Below, in pieces: positions 8,133-17,654 of a stretch of 64,000 bases of DNA. Origin of the DNA: Verrucomicrobiales bacterium (GTDB lineage: Bacteria; Verrucomicrobiota; Verrucomicrobiia; Limisphaerales; UBA11358). Numbering within the stretch: the first letter of the stretch is position 1; each line of letters opens with the position of its first letter. The stretch lies in assembly GCA_028712475.1 (NCBI GenBank), contig JAQTQB010000003.1, positions 62,001-126,000 on the forward strand, given 5' to 3'. The position numbers and the translations under genes were made by a program. The notes below the pieces were generated by a model. It was not told the origin of the DNA, searched no databases, and saw only the letters and a program-made list of their open reading frames with translations.

Positions 8133-11100
8133 CTACGGAGCAACAACGCGATAGAAACGCCCAGACATTTTTACCGCGTCTGCGTCATCGAAGTCGAACG
8201 TTCCATCGCCTTGATCTTTGGCGACGCCGATTTTTTCCCAGTCCACGAGGTTGGTGGAGGCCTCAATGATATAAATCTGCTGATGCATCCCCGAAAAGTT
8301 CAGATGAATTTTACCATTGGCATGGGAGGAGGCCTTCACCGCCTTGTTTGAGGCTTCACCACCGCCGGAAAGCGCGTTGATGATGCTTTGCGCCGCATCA
8401 ATCAGTGATTGGGCCAGTTCAGGATCCAGCGGGCTGATTTGCGCGGCGACCTGGTTTTGGAACGCCTGGAGCTGGTTGATGGCCGCCGTTGGATTGCTGC
8501 GGTCTATCGAGGCCAGGGCGGCGCGCAAGGAGGCGAGCAGCGAGTTCGCTTTTGACACGTCGGATTGCACCAATTCCATCAGGCGGTCAACCGCCTCGGA
8601 GGTTGTGAGCACTTCGACGGTGAAAGTCTGGCTGCCTGACGCCATGCCGTCGTTCACAACCAGCGTCAACTGGTTGGAGCCGACCAGCAACGTGGTCACC
8701 GCGACAACGCCAGAGGCGAAAGCAGTCACATCGCCCGTGTGGGACCAGGCGTAGGTTAACGAATCACCGTCCGGGTCGCTGGACTGCGAGCCGTCCAGCA
8801 CGGCCACGACGTTGGAGCCGTTGGGCGAGATGAGCAGCGGAATTGTGTTGCTGGCGTTAGCCACCGGCGGAAAATTCACCAGCAACACCGCGTTGGAGCT
8901 TACTGCAAGGCCAAAGGCGTTGGAGACGACGACTTGATAATTTCCTTCCTGCCAGCCACCGACATTGGTGAGGGTCAGCACCGGAGACGGTAAACTCGGC
9001 ACAGGCTGCTGCTGGCGGTCATACAAGGGTTTGCCATTCTGGAACCATTGATAGCGGAGCACAGGATTGCCTGTCGCCTGAACGCTCAAGGTCACGTCGC
9101 TCCCCACGTTCACCCGCTGGCTCACCGGCTGTTGCACGATGACGGGCGGCTCCATGCAGCGGTTGGCAGCGTTGCGATAGTGCGCGGTGATTTCGCCGGA
9201 CGACAGGGCGCGGCGGTGAATCATCACTTCGTCCATTCCCCCAATGAAACGCCAGCTCGAGCCGGGATAGTTTCCAGGTGGACGATAACCAAGATAAAGG
9301 TTGCCGGTCGTGCGCGGTGTGAACAGCCCGAGGTTTGTCACGGTGACGGGGCCGCCGTTGACGAACATCACGCCGATGCCCGACAACTTGTCATACGTCA
9401 CGGCGACGTGTTGCCAGCCACCGTTCGTGACGGCGCGGTATGGAGAGGTGAGCAGATGAGATTTACCCGTCGTGTCCACCACGTTGGCCTCGAAGTAAAA
9501 CGAGCCGCGAGTTGGACTGGTGCCAAAGGAGACGCCTTGCTCGCCCTGACCGCTGTTCCATTCAGTGAGGGCGTAGGCGGAATTCTGGGGGGAAGGATTG
9601 ACCCACGCCTCAAACGTCAGCCCGTCGCCGGTGCCGACATTGATCGCCGGTGCCGCCGGAATGCGGACGTAGTTGCCCGAACCGGGGAAGTGCAGCGCCG
9701 TGCCAGCCACGCCGTTGGTGTAAGCCATCGGGCCGACCGTCACGCTGCCGTGATTGGTGTTTACGCTATCCAGCAGGTTGGATTCTCCGCGCCACCAGCC
9801 CGCCACGCCTTCGTCCAGCGGCAGGCAAGACGGTTGCGGCGTGCATTTGCCATTCGCGCCGACCACATAGATGGCCTGTAGTTCCAGCGGCGACAGGGCG
9901 CGATAATAAACCGTCATCTCGTCCATGGCGCCACGGAAACGGGTGCCGGAATAAAGTCCGGAGCGGCGCCAGCCGAAGAAGAGGTCGCCCGTGGTGGCGG
10001 GATTGAATGGAATTCGCTGGAACTGCGGCGAAGAATAAGTCAGCACGGGGCCGACGTTGCGTTCCGCCACAGATTTGCCGTTCACATACAGGCTGGCCTT
10101 GCCGCTGACCCGCTCAAACGTCAGCGCCACATGAGTCCATGCGGGAACCTGATTGGTCGGGCTGCCAACGGCATACCAAGGCGTGGCAAAAGTGAAGATC
10201 TTTTCTGATGTTGAAGCGGCATTGGTGTCCGTCAGCGTCACTTCCAACACGCCCGGACCGGTTCGCGCATACAACAGGCCCACGCCGACGTTGCCCCTGC
10301 CATCGTTCCAATCCACGAGCGACTGCTGGCCTGAAAGGCTGTCCGGCTTGATCCAACCCTCGACCGTGAAACCGCCGCCCGCACCCACGTTCAGGTCGGC
10401 GTTGGCGGGAATCTGCAAGTAGCTGGAACCGTTGAAGCGGAAGGCCGTTCCCACCTTGCCGCCGCCGGTCTGTGCCGAGGTGTAACCCGGTGTGGTGTTC
10501 GTCCAAGACGCCGGATGGCTTCCCAGTTCATCCACAGTGTTGCTCTCGCCACGCCAGAAGGCCACTGCGCCCAAAGGCGTGGGCAGGCATTGATTGGCAG
10601 GCAGCACTGTGAGCGTCGCCACGCGACTTGTTGCGGAACCCAAGGCATTGCTCACAATCACCGAGTAAGCACCCGCGTCAGTCAATTTCACCGCCGCCAG
10701 CGCCAGCGATGGACTGGCCGCCCCCGCAATCGGCTGGCCCGCAAAGAACCACTGGTATCCGAGCGGTTGCGTGCCACCCGCAACCACGCCAAGAGTTGCC
10801 GCGCCACCTTCCAAGGCGACTTGATCCTGCGGTTGGGAGCCGATGGTGGGTGGCAGTTCAAGACATTTGCCCGGACGCACCCGGGCAAGGCTGCGAATCT
10901 CTACGGCATTCAAGGCTCGGCGATAGAGAGCCACCTCGTCCATCGCGCCGTAAAACAAATAGCTCGAAGCTGGCGCGGCTCCGATTCCACCCGAACCAGC
11001 AAGATTCGGCGGATGGACCCCAAGCATCAGCGGCAAGTCCGTCCTCGGCGTGAAGCTGCCCAAGTTGGTCGTCACCGCCGTATTGCCGTTCACATACAGC

Positions 11101-14100
11101 GCGGCCACACCGCTCACCTTGTCATAAGTAAGCGCCACATGCTGCCAGGAATTGTAGGTGAGCGTGCTAGTCGGCGATTGGATGAGATGGAAGCCGCCGG
11201 ATGTATCAATGAGATTGGCCTCCAATACCGTCGGTCCGCGAGAATAGCTCAACCAGAGGCTCGCGCCGAAGCTGTTGCTGTCCGTCCATTCCACAATCGG
11301 CATTGGGCGCGGTAGACCAGGATAAATCCACGCTTCAATGGTCAATCCGCCCGCCTTGCCGAGGTCCAGATTGTCTGAACGGGGCACGGACAAATAGTTT
11401 TGCCCCCGGAATGCAAACGCGGCATTCACGAGTCCCGTCTGGTAGGTCAACGTGGCCGGGTAATTGGTTGGTATGACCATGGCGTGGTTTCCTGCGACGC
11501 TATCCAACGCGTTCGATTCCACCCTCCACCACGCAGCGATGTTTGCCGGCGGAACGACACATGGCGGCGGCGGTGGCACACACTTGCCGGCTTCATCGGC
11601 GGCGACGATGCCCTGCACCTCCGCTACCGAAAGCGCGCGGTTGTAGAGCGTGAATTCATCCAGTGCGCCACGGAACCGGGTGCCGGCGTAGGAACCTGAA
11701 CGACGATATCCCAGATACACATCACCCGAGGTGTTCGGCGTCATGATCCCGGCGTTGGTCTGGGCGACAATCCGACCATCAACATAGAGGGTCGCAAGGC
11801 CATTCGACTTGGCATACGTCAACGCCACATGCTGCCAGACGAGGTTGCTGACCGCATAGGGAGCCGAACGGAAGGTTGCGATTTGCTTCGGCGAATTCGT
11901 GGTGCTCAAAGTCGCCTCGATCACACCAGGCCCGGTGCTGCCCAGCAAGAGTCCCGCGCCAACGAATTGGCTGCCGTCGTTCCATTCGGCGACAGGCATG
12001 ACACTGTAGACATCAGGCCGGATCCAGCCTTCGATGGTCAGGCTGCCACTGGAACCGACGTTGAGCCCACCTCCGTGTGAAATCTGGACGTAGGGGCTGC
12101 CAACAAACCGCAGCGCCGCCCCAACCTTGCCGGTCGTGTAAGCCAATGTTGGCGGCGGCGGTTGCACAAACAACCCATCGAAGCCGGATACGACATCCCA
12201 AGTGTTGCTCTCGCCGGGCCACCATGCAATGGCGCCGTCGGGCGCGGGAACACAGACTGGCGCAGGCCGCACCGTCAAAGTCGCCTGCCGGCTGATTGCG
12301 CTGTCGAAAAGATTTGTGACGGTCACACGGTAAAGCCCCGCATCACCAAACTGAACCTTGGCAAGGGTGAACTCGGCATTCGTGGCGTTCGGCAGAGGTG
12401 AACCATTCTTCTCCCATTGATACCAAAACGGCGCGGAGCCAGTTGCCGCGACGCGGAACGTCACAGTCTTGCCCTCGTAAACCCACTGGTCCTGCGGTTG
12501 CACTGTGATGGTCGGCGGCACACCCACCACCGTGAGCACCGCATTGGAACTCGTCACGGAGCCGAAGGAATTTGAGACCGTCACCGAATAAACACCCCCC
12601 TGCGCCAACTGCACATTCGACAGGAGCAGCGCGTTGTTCGTCGCGTTGGTGATGTCACCCTCGTTGAAATGCCACTGAAAACTCAGGGGGGCCGCGCCGG
12701 TTACGGTGACGTCCAGAGTAACCGCGTCACCAACCATCACCGTCTGGTTTGTCGGGTGCCGGGTGATACTGGGCGCTACCGGCGCCACACACTTGCCCGC
12801 GCTGCCGGCATTGTAGATGGACTGGATTTCTGTCGAAGCGAGCGCACGATTGTATATGGCCACCTCGTCGAGAAGCCCTTGGTATGGGCCATAGGAATTA
12901 AACGGGTGGCCGAATACTGAACCATAAGAGTTCCCCAAGTCCTTGGAGGGGTAGACAAATGACCGGCTGCTGGTGATTCCTGTCCTGACATTCACCCCAT
13001 TCACATAAAGTGTGGGCTGTTTGTTCACATAAACCACGGCTACATGGATCCATCCATTGATCAGATTCGTATAGCTAAGCATTGATGGCATGTAATCGTG
13101 CGCATGTTCAATGACGGATATTCCATTCGTTCCCATACAGACTCCGACCCCAGCCTGGCCGTCTAATCCGCCCCAGTCTGGAAAAATGGCGTAGCTTTGT
13201 CCGCTGATGCCGGGGTAGCCACTGTCATTTTCCGATGCCATGTCAAACCCCTTCTGCGGATACGCCCAAAATTCCATTGTGAATGAGTTCTGGATGTTTG
13301 TCATCGGCAGCGTATTGGTATTCATCACGCAACCGGTGACGCCATCAAAAGAAAAAGCCTGCCCAACTGCGCCATTGGCATAGCCTGTTCCTGGATAAAC
13401 AAGCCCGGTTGTCCCTCCAATAATCTCGTTGGCATTCCCTTCCGCCCGCCACCAACTGACGAGGCCGGAGGGCGGCGGCGTGCAAATAGGCTGCGGAGCG
13501 GTCGGCGTCACTGAAACATCATCAAGAGTGAGGCCGCAAAAAGTCGGCGAGGTGGCTTGGAAGCGGATGCGGCTGTTGCTGCTCGTGGCCGTGACGATTT
13601 GCTCGTAGTAAATCCAACCCATGTTCGTCAACGTGTGCCCGGTGGTGTCGAAGCTTAGGTTGGTGAGAGTCTGGCTGTCCCAAAAAACATTGGCGGTTTT
13701 GAGAGTCGGCAGACCGCACTCCGGATTGCCGGCATAGGCGAAGCGGACTTTGTAAGTTTGTCCCGGGGTGGTCGCGAAGTCCTGGTAGATCGTGCCGATT
13801 TGTTCAAAAATGCCGTTAAGGTCGAGAGATTGCGCGCCCTCGGCGGACTGCCAGTAAGTGCCCACGATTTCCACCGTGCCGTTTTCTACGACCCAGCCTA
13901 GTAAGGAAGTGCCCGTGTTGAAAACGGCGTAAGGGTTGATGCCAGGTGGATTTTCGAAGCTGCCGTTGACAAGCAGCGAAACGGCGGGTGGCGGCGGACT
14001 GGTTGCGGGACACTTGCCCGCGCTGCCAGCGTTGTAGATGGCTTGAATCTCGCCGACGGAGAGGGCGCGGTCATACAAGCCAATCTCATCAATGTCGCCG

Positions 14101-14777
14101 AGGAACGGGAAAGTGTTGCCGCCGTCATTGAGGTTCCCGATACCGACGCCGGGAGATTCTCCGGGAATCAAATCGCCGAACGGACGGCTGGTCGTCACGG
14201 TCTGCACGGCCAGCACGCCGTTGGTGTAAATGCTCATCGTGCCGGAACTGCCATCCAACGTCGCTGCCACATGCGTCCATTGGAAATATGGCAGGGTCGT
14301 TTCAACGTGCACATAGTTTCCAGCCGGATCAGTAATATAGAAATCCAGGTTGCTGTTGCCGTTCATCGAAAGGAAATAGGGATCCAGACCCGGACGATGG
14401 TCGCCGCGAAAAAAGATGATGTAGCCATCACCGCGCGGCCTGACCCAGCCTTCAATCGTCAAGGAGTTGGTCAGGGCGTAAGCGGGACGGTCGGCGATCT
14501 GGATGCCGGTGTAAGTGCCGTAGGAAAAATTTTCCGGGTCACACGCAAACGCCTGGCCGACCACGCCGCCGGTGTAGGTGATGTTTTGATTCACGCCGTT
14601 GTTCGTGGCGATGCTGTCGAGCGTGCTGCCGTCGCCTTTCCACCAACCCACCAGGCCAGACGGCGGAGTCACGCAAGGCGCATCGGCTTGACAAATGGAT
14701 TCGAGAGCAATCAACCCGCACAGCAGGAACAACCGAAACAAATTCCGCCTCTGAAAAGAACAAAAGATTGGCGTCAT
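8133..14777 (-). CDS. Giant secreted LamG/Ig-repeat protein
   Basis: A 2,214-residue exported protein. A signal peptide is visible (hydrophobic LFLLCGLIALESICQADA, residues about 16-33), and a good ribosome site (AGGGGAG) precedes the ATG. Approximate domains: LamG 34-255, DUF642-like carbohydrate-binding module 270-430, LamG 440-665, Ig 670-755, Ig 756-840, LamG 845-1070, LamG 1075-1300, Ig 1300-1385, LamG 1385-1640, LamG 1645-1865, Ig 1867-1960 and PKD-like 1960-2050 (SSDPDGDSLTYAW). A helical linker and a tail with IEASTNLVDW and FYR close it. The six LamG units each open with a Cys-Pro...WW or FW motif and end in YNAGSAGKC-like text. The likely role is surface glycan binding or adhesion. 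No catalytic domain or sorting tag was recognised. Confidence 0.9.
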   Translation of the reverse strand: MTPIFCSFQRRNLFRLFLLCGLIALESICQADAPCVTPPSGLVGWWKGDGSTLDSIATNNGVNQNITYTGGVVGQAFACDPENFSYGTYTGIQIADRPAYALTNSLTIEGWVRPRGDGYIIFFRGDHRPGLDPYFLSMNGNSNLDFYITDPAGNYVHVETTLPYFQWTHVAATLDGSSGTMSIYTNGVLAVQTVTTSRPFGDLIPGESPGVGIGNLNDGGNTFPFLGDIDEIGLYDRALSVGEIQAIYNAGSAGKCPATSPPPPAVSLLVNGSFENPPGINPYAVFNTGTSLLGWVVENGTVEIVGTYWQSAEGAQSLDLNGIFEQIGTIYQDFATTPGQTYKVRFAYAGNPECGLPTLKTANVFWDSQTLTNLSFDTTGHTLTNMGWIYYEQIVTATSSNSRIRFQATSPTFCGLTLDDVSVTPTAPQPICTPPPSGLVSWWRAEGNANEIIGGTTGLVYPGTGYANGAVGQAFSFDGVTGCVMNTNTLPMTNIQNSFTMEFWAYPQKGFDMASENDSGYPGISGQSYAIFPDWGGLDGQAGVGVCMGTNGISVIEHAHDYMPSMLSYTNLINGWIHVAVVYVNKQPTLYVNGVNVRTGITSSRSFVYPSKDLGNSYGSVFGHPFNSYGPYQGLLDEVAIYNRALASTEIQSIYNAGSAGKCVAPVAPSITRHPTNQTVMVGDAVTLDVTVTGAAPLSFQWHFNEGDITNATNNALLLSNVQLAQGGVYSVTVSNSFGSVTSSNAVLTVVGVPPTITVQPQDQWVYEGKTVTFRVAATGSAPFWYQWEKNGSPLPNATNAEFTLAKVQFGDAGLYRVTVTNLFDSAISRQATLTVRPAPVCVPAPDGAIAWWPGESNTWDVVSGFDGLFVQPPPPTLAYTTGKVGAALRFVGSPYVQISHGGGLNVGSSGSLTIEGWIRPDVYSVMPVAEWNDGSQFVGAGLLLGSTGPGVIEATLSTTNSPKQIATFRSAPYAVSNLVWQHVALTYAKSNGLATLYVDGRIVAQTNAGIMTPNTSGDVYLGYRRSGSYAGTRFRGALDEFTLYNRALSVAEVQGIVAADEAGKCVPPPPPCVVPPANIAAWWRVESNALDSVAGNHAMVIPTNYPATLTYQTGLVNAAFAFRGQNYLSVPRSDNLDLGKAGGLTIEAWIYPGLPRPMPIVEWTDSNSFGASLWLSYSRGPTVLEANLIDTSGGFHLIQSPTSTLTYNSWQHVALTYDKVSGVAALYVNGNTAVTTNLGSFTPRTDLPLMLGVHPPNLAGSGGIGAAPASSYLFYGAMDEVALYRRALNAVEIRSLARVRPGKCLELPPTIGSQPQDQVALEGGAATLGVVAGGTQPLGYQWFFAGQPIAGAASPSLALAAVKLTDAGAYSVIVSNALGSATSRVATLTVLPANQCLPTPLGAVAFWRGESNTVDELGSHPASWTNTTPGYTSAQTGGGKVGTAFRFNGSSYLQIPANADLNVGAGGGFTVEGWIKPDSLSGQQSLVDWNDGRGNVGVGLLYARTGPGVLEVTLTDTNAASTSEKIFTFATPWYAVGSPTNQVPAWTHVALTFERVSGKASLYVNGKSVAERNVGPVLTYSSPQFQRIPFNPATTGDLFFGWRRSGLYSGTRFRGAMDEMTVYYRALSPLELQAIYVVGANGKCTPQPSCLPLDEGVAGWWRGESNLLDSVNTNHGSVTVGPMAYTNGVAGTALHFPGSGNYVRIPAAPAINVGTGDGLTFEAWVNPSPQNSAYALTEWNSGQGEQGVSFGTSPTRGSFYFEANVVDTTGKSHLLTSPYRAVTNGGWQHVAVTYDKLSGIGVMFVNGGPVTVTNLGLFTPRTTGNLYLGYRPPGNYPGSSWRFIGGMDEVMIHRRALSSGEITAHYRNAANRCMEPPVIVQQPVSQRVNVGSDVTLSVQATGNPVLRYQWFQNGKPLYDRQQQPVPSLPSPVLTLTNVGGWQEGNYQVVVSNAFGLAVSSNAVLLVNFPPVANASNTIPLLISPNGSNVVAVLDGSQSSDPDGDSLTYAWSHTGDVTAFASGVVAVTTLLVGSNQLTLVVNDGMASGSQTFTVEVLTTSEAVDRLMELVQSDVSKANSLLASLRAALASIDRSNPTAAINQLQAFQNQVAAQISPLDPELAQSLIDAAQSIINALSGGGEASNKAVKASSHANGKIHLNFSGMHQQIYIIEASTNLVDWEKIGVAKDQGDGTFDFDDADAVKMSGRFYRVVAP

Positions 14778-14810
14778 AATTCTCCCCTTTTTGTGGTTTG
14801 TAGGGAGCAG

Positions 14811-14837
14811 AGTTTACTAGAAAGTCACTTATGTCAA
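14811..14837 (-). promoter_or_regulatory. Candidate promoter for the LamG/Ig gene
   Basis: On the minus strand TTGACA (plus 14832-14837) is followed after 15 nt by TAAACT (plus 14811-14816), about 35 nt before the start codon. The spacing is short, so the call is tentative. Confidence 0.4.
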
Positions 14838-14914
14838 GTTAAACCGTTGTCTTTACAGGCTCTAACCCGGTTTATTTGTCCGCGTAATGGCAGCACGAGC
14901 CACATTAAATTCAG

Positions 14915-15343
14915 CTATTTTTGCGGGAAGATCTGGTAGAGCAGCAGGTAAACCACCACGCCGGTCACGGAGACATACATCCACAACGGCCATGTCCAGC
15001 GGGCGATTTTTTTGTGCGCTTCAAAATTTCCCTGCCGCGCGCGGTTCAGCGTCACCAAAATCAGCGGCACGATGATGACGGCCAGAACGGTGTGCGTGAG
15101 CAGAATCACCAGGTAAACCGGGCGGAACCATTCGGGGTTCCGGAAATGCGTCACCGCCTGGACGTTGAAGTGATAGGTCAGATAACAGGCCAGAAACACG
15201 ACGGACGTGGTGAATGCCGCAATCATGCAGTTGCGGTGCGCGATTTTGTTGCCGCGCTTGATGAAGATGAATCCCATCGTGAGAAACACCGCGCTCAAGG
15301 TGTTGAGGCTGGCGTTGACGGCGGGCAAATCGTGAACGGTCAT
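14915..15343 (-). CDS. DUF420 membrane protein, oxidase-associated
   Basis: A 142-residue integral membrane protein with four hydrophobic segments. I chose the ATG at 15343 (MTVHDLPAVNASLN); the frame extends upstream through a repeat and into sco1 without a signal. Typical DUF420 features are the N-terminal LNTLSAVFLTMGF, a conserved HRNCM in the first loop and a middle YHFNV. DUF420/CtaM-like proteins accompany haem-copper oxidase genes and help oxidase maturation in Gram-positives. It is the last gene of the oxidase operon, 79 nt after sco1. Confidence 0.85.
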   Translation of the reverse strand: MTVHDLPAVNASLNTLSAVFLTMGFIFIKRGNKIAHRNCMIAAFTTSVVFLACYLTYHFNVQAVTHFRNPEWFRPVYLVILLTHTVLAVIIVPLILVTLNRARQGNFEAHKKIARWTWPLWMYVSVTGVVVYLLLYQIFPQK

Positions 15344-15354
15344 AAAATTATCAT

Positions 15355-15426
15355 GTAGCAGCCGACGTGAGGAGGCTCCCTCTGGTTCGTCAGAAAATGT
15401 TAGAGCCTCCTTACGTCGGCTGCTAC
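15355..15426. repeat. 72-nt palindromic element, copy 1
   Basis: Arms of 23 nt (15355-15377 and 15404-15426) match at 22 positions and enclose a 26-nt centre. The element fills the gap between sco1 and the DUF420 gene, and its right arm supplies the TAG of sco1. A second 72-nt copy lies at 58208-58279. Confidence 0.85.
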
Positions 15427-16076
15427 TCATTTTCAAGTTGCCGGATGGTTTTGAGCAAGTGCGGCTTGACGTTGGTCCATTCCACGCCTTCGCCCCCGGT
15501 TTCAAAGACGCCCCGCAGTTGCGCGTGTTTGTCCACGACCACAAAAATCGTGGTGTGGATGAAAAGGTCGGCGGAATCTTTCTGCTCTTCCGGCTTCACG
15601 GGAACGGCGCTCAACTTCAAGCTGCCGCCGGCGAGCGCGGCGATCTCCTTTTTTGTGCCGGTCAAAAATGTCCAGCGGTTGGAATCCGCGCTGAAGCGTT
15701 CGCCGTATTTCTTCATCACGGGCGGCGTGTCGTTGTCGGGATCGGTCGTGAGCGTCACGAGTTTTGCCTGGCTCGTTGTCGGCAGCGCGGCTTGAAGCGA
15801 TTCCATCTGTTTGGTCATGCGCGGACATGGCCCGGCGCAACGGGTGAAAATGATGTCGGCCACCCAGACATGGTTGCTCAAGTCCGCGAGCGTTGTGACC
15901 TGCCCGTTTTGATTCGTCAGCGTGAAGTCAGCGATTTGACCCAGGACGGGCAGCGGGCGGTGATGCGCGCGGTTGAGTTCGGCGAGCGAAACGAGATAAG
16001 CCAGCCCCAGCAAGCCGGTAAGCAGGCCGAAGCCGAGCCAGATTGTTCGTGGCAGTTGCCGGAGATTTTCAGCCAT
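15423..16076 (-). CDS. sco1: SCO1/SenC copper chaperone for cytochrome oxidase
   Basis: A 217-residue, N-terminally anchored thioredoxin-fold protein. A single transmembrane helix (about residues 13-32) precedes the domain. The copper site is C80-x3-C84 (CAGPC) with the distal histidine in DLFIHTTIF. SCO1 delivers copper to, or reduces, the CuA site of subunit II, which is encoded immediately upstream. The ATG at 16076 lies 30 nt after the ctaC stop. The TAG stop is contributed by a palindromic repeat. Confidence 0.93.
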   Translation of the reverse strand: MAENLRQLPRTIWLGFGLLTGLLGLAYLVSLAELNRAHHRPLPVLGQIADFTLTNQNGQVTTLADLSNHVWVADIIFTRCAGPCPRMTKQMESLQAALPTTSQAKLVTLTTDPDNDTPPVMKKYGERFSADSNRWTFLTGTKKEIAALAGGSLKLSAVPVKPEEQKDSADLFIHTTIFVVVDKHAQLRGVFETGGEGVEWTNVKPHLLKTIRQLENE

Positions 16077-16106
16077 GAACGTTTGGTGCGCAACGGCGCG
16101 GTAGAT

Positions 16107-16874
16107 TTACTCGAAACTCGTCTTGGCTCCACTCTTGGACTTGAGCCATTTGTCGTAGTCGGCCTGGCTTTGAACGACCAGAAAGCCGCCGGTCATGTTG
16201 GCGTGGAGCGCTCCGCAGAGCTGCGCACAATTGATCTGGAAGCGTCCGGCTTGCTTCGGCACGAACCAGCAGGGAATCCGCAGGCCGGGGATCGCGTCCT
16301 GGCACACGCGCATCGAAATAATTTTCAGCGAATGGATCACGTCCTTGGAACTCAAATAAATGATGACGGGCTTGCCGAGGGGGACATGGATTTCATTGAG
16401 CAATTGCAGGTCGTCCTTGCCGTTCGGGTCGGACGGATCCACGCCAAACACGTTGTCCAACTGGACGAACTTCATGTCTTGCCGGCCAAATTCGCCATCG
16501 AGACCGGCGTAACGGGCGTTCCAGGCGTATTGCTGGGCGACGACCTGGATGACGGTGGAATCTTTCGCCGCCGGAAATTTATCCACGGCCTTGGCCCACA
16601 GCGGCACAGCGACACAAATCAACAACACGGCCTCGGCCACGACAACCCCCAGCTCGACGACGCTCGAAGCGTGGTTTTTGACGCCGACGTAATCGGCCTT
16701 CGGCTGGCGCGAAGAGCGAAAGCGGTTCACCGCGTAGAAAAAATAAATGATCCAGCCGATGAACAGCGCGATCATCAGCCAATGAACGTAAATAATCAGG
16801 TTGTCAACGCCCTGGCCGTTGGTCGAGGCCAGCGGCGGCAGGCCGAGGATGTGTTCGCCAAACCATTGTTTCAT
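16107..16874 (-). CDS. ctaC: Cytochrome c oxidase subunit II
   Basis: 255 residues with two transmembrane helices (about 27-50 and 72-95) and a periplasmic cupredoxin domain. The CuA ligands are all present: H181, C216, C220, H224 and M227, in CAQLCGALHANM. It lacks a fused cytochrome c domain, so an external electron donor (cytochrome c or a copper protein) is expected. There is no lipobox or clear cleavable signal. Unusually, ctaC follows ctaD-ctaE-ctaF rather than preceding them. Its ATG overlaps the stop of the preceding small gene by four bases. Confidence 0.95.
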   Translation of the reverse strand: MKQWFGEHILGLPPLASTNGQGVDNLIIYVHWLMIALFIGWIIYFFYAVNRFRSSRQPKADYVGVKNHASSVVELGVVVAEAVLLICVAVPLWAKAVDKFPAAKDSTVIQVVAQQYAWNARYAGLDGEFGRQDMKFVQLDNVFGVDPSDPNGKDDLQLLNEIHVPLGKPVIIYLSSKDVIHSLKIISMRVCQDAIPGLRIPCWFVPKQAGRFQINCAQLCGALHANMTGGFLVVQSQADYDKWLKSKSGAKTSFE

Positions 16875-17137
16875 ACTTCAGTCGGAGTCTTGGGCGCGGG
16901 ATTGCTGGCCGCGGCGGTTTCCTTGCGGATGATGTAAACAAAAAAGCTCGCGATGGCCGCCAGCACGGTCACCACGACGCCGAGCAGGGTGAAGATGCCC
17001 CAGTTCATGCCGCTGGCCATGGCCGAATCGGATTTGCCGAAACAGGTGGCGCACGCAAACAACGGCGACGGCGCGAGCAACGCCCACACAACGCCCGTTG
17101 CAATCATCGCTTTCAAAAATGTGCGGGGAAATTTCAC
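16871..17137 (-). CDS. Small membrane protein with CATCFG motif, oxidase operon
   Basis: 88 residues from a GTG at 17137, which overlaps the preceding gene's TGA (GTGA). The frame is open to 17251, but that part reads through the previous gene. It has a signal-like hydrophobic N-terminus ending in PLFACATCFGKSD, then a second hydrophobic helix (about 50-72) and a Pro/Ala-rich tail. The CxxC lies just after the predicted cleavage or membrane exit, so it faces the periplasm and could bind copper or haem, or take part in thiol exchange. No characterised function is known to me. Position suggests an assembly factor or extra oxidase subunit. Confidence 0.75.
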   Translation of the reverse strand: MKFPRTFLKAMIATGVVWALLAPSPLFACATCFGKSDSAMASGMNWGIFTLLGVVVTVLAAIASFFVYIIRKETAAASNPAPKTPTEV

Positions 17138-17319
17138 AGGTAACTGATTTTTTTCAGCTTCTTTAAAAAATAAACGCCGTAGATGATGACCAGAATCCCG
17201 GCGGCGACGGCGATCCCGCCGAAAACCGGGCTGCCGGTCGCGAACGCCCACGCAGCGCAGCCGAATGACAGCGCGGTGAGCAGCGTCACAAAAATAAGAT
17301 GAAAGGTTTTCAGCGACAT
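17134..17319 (-). CDS. Small hydrophobic protein, oxidase operon
   Basis: 61 residues with two hydrophobic helices (about 5-27 and 32-51) and a basic C-terminus (KKLKK). It starts one base after the ctaF stop and its TGA overlaps the next GTG start. I do not recognise the family. Tight coupling on both sides and lack of alternative frames make it a likely real gene, perhaps a small oxidase subunit. Confidence 0.7.
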   Translation of the reverse strand: MSLKTFHLIFVTLLTALSFGCAAWAFATGSPVFGGIAVAAGILVIIYGVYFLKKLKKISYL

Positions 17320-17320
17320 A

Positions 17321-17647
17321 TCAGTGGGAGCTGCCGGCCGGCATGTCGTGCATGGCCCAGATCGTCAAGCCCATCAGGCCGGCAAAAAAGAAAATGGTGA
17401 AGCCGAGCAGGGTGTAGATCATTTTTTTCTCGGACAGCAGGTGCATGAGATATCCGGCCACGACGAAGGCGTTGACACAGGCCACGGCTAGAATCATGGC
17501 GACTTTCGCCGTCCAGCCATAGTTGGGCAGGAACGACGCGCCGATCATCAGCGACGTCGTGCAAAGGACGGCGATAAAAACGTAGAGGCAGCGCCGGAGA
17601 TAACTCTTGAATTCGACTGGATGCTCAACTTGGTGCAATTGGCTCAT
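17321..17647 (-). CDS. ctaF: Cytochrome c oxidase subunit IV, prokaryotic type
   Basis: 108 residues with three transmembrane helices (about 20-40, 47-68 and 79-100). The MHLLSEKKMIYTLL motif after the second helix is typical of the COX4_pro family found after subunit III. It is a small structural or assembly subunit of aa3 oxidases. It follows ctaE by 7 nt and precedes the 61-residue gene by 1 nt. Confidence 0.88.
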   Translation of the reverse strand: MSQLHQVEHPVEFKSYLRRCLYVFIAVLCTTSLMIGASFLPNYGWTAKVAMILAVACVNAFVVAGYLMHLLSEKKMIYTLLGFTIFFFAGLMGLTIWAMHDMPAGSSH

Positions 17648-17654
17648 AAATTTT

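Noticed and set aside
14821..14914. Riboswitch or terminator in the gap between the LamG gene and the oxidase operon
   Set aside because: Only a weak AAACCG/CGGTTT pairing is visible, with no T-tract or known riboswitch core.
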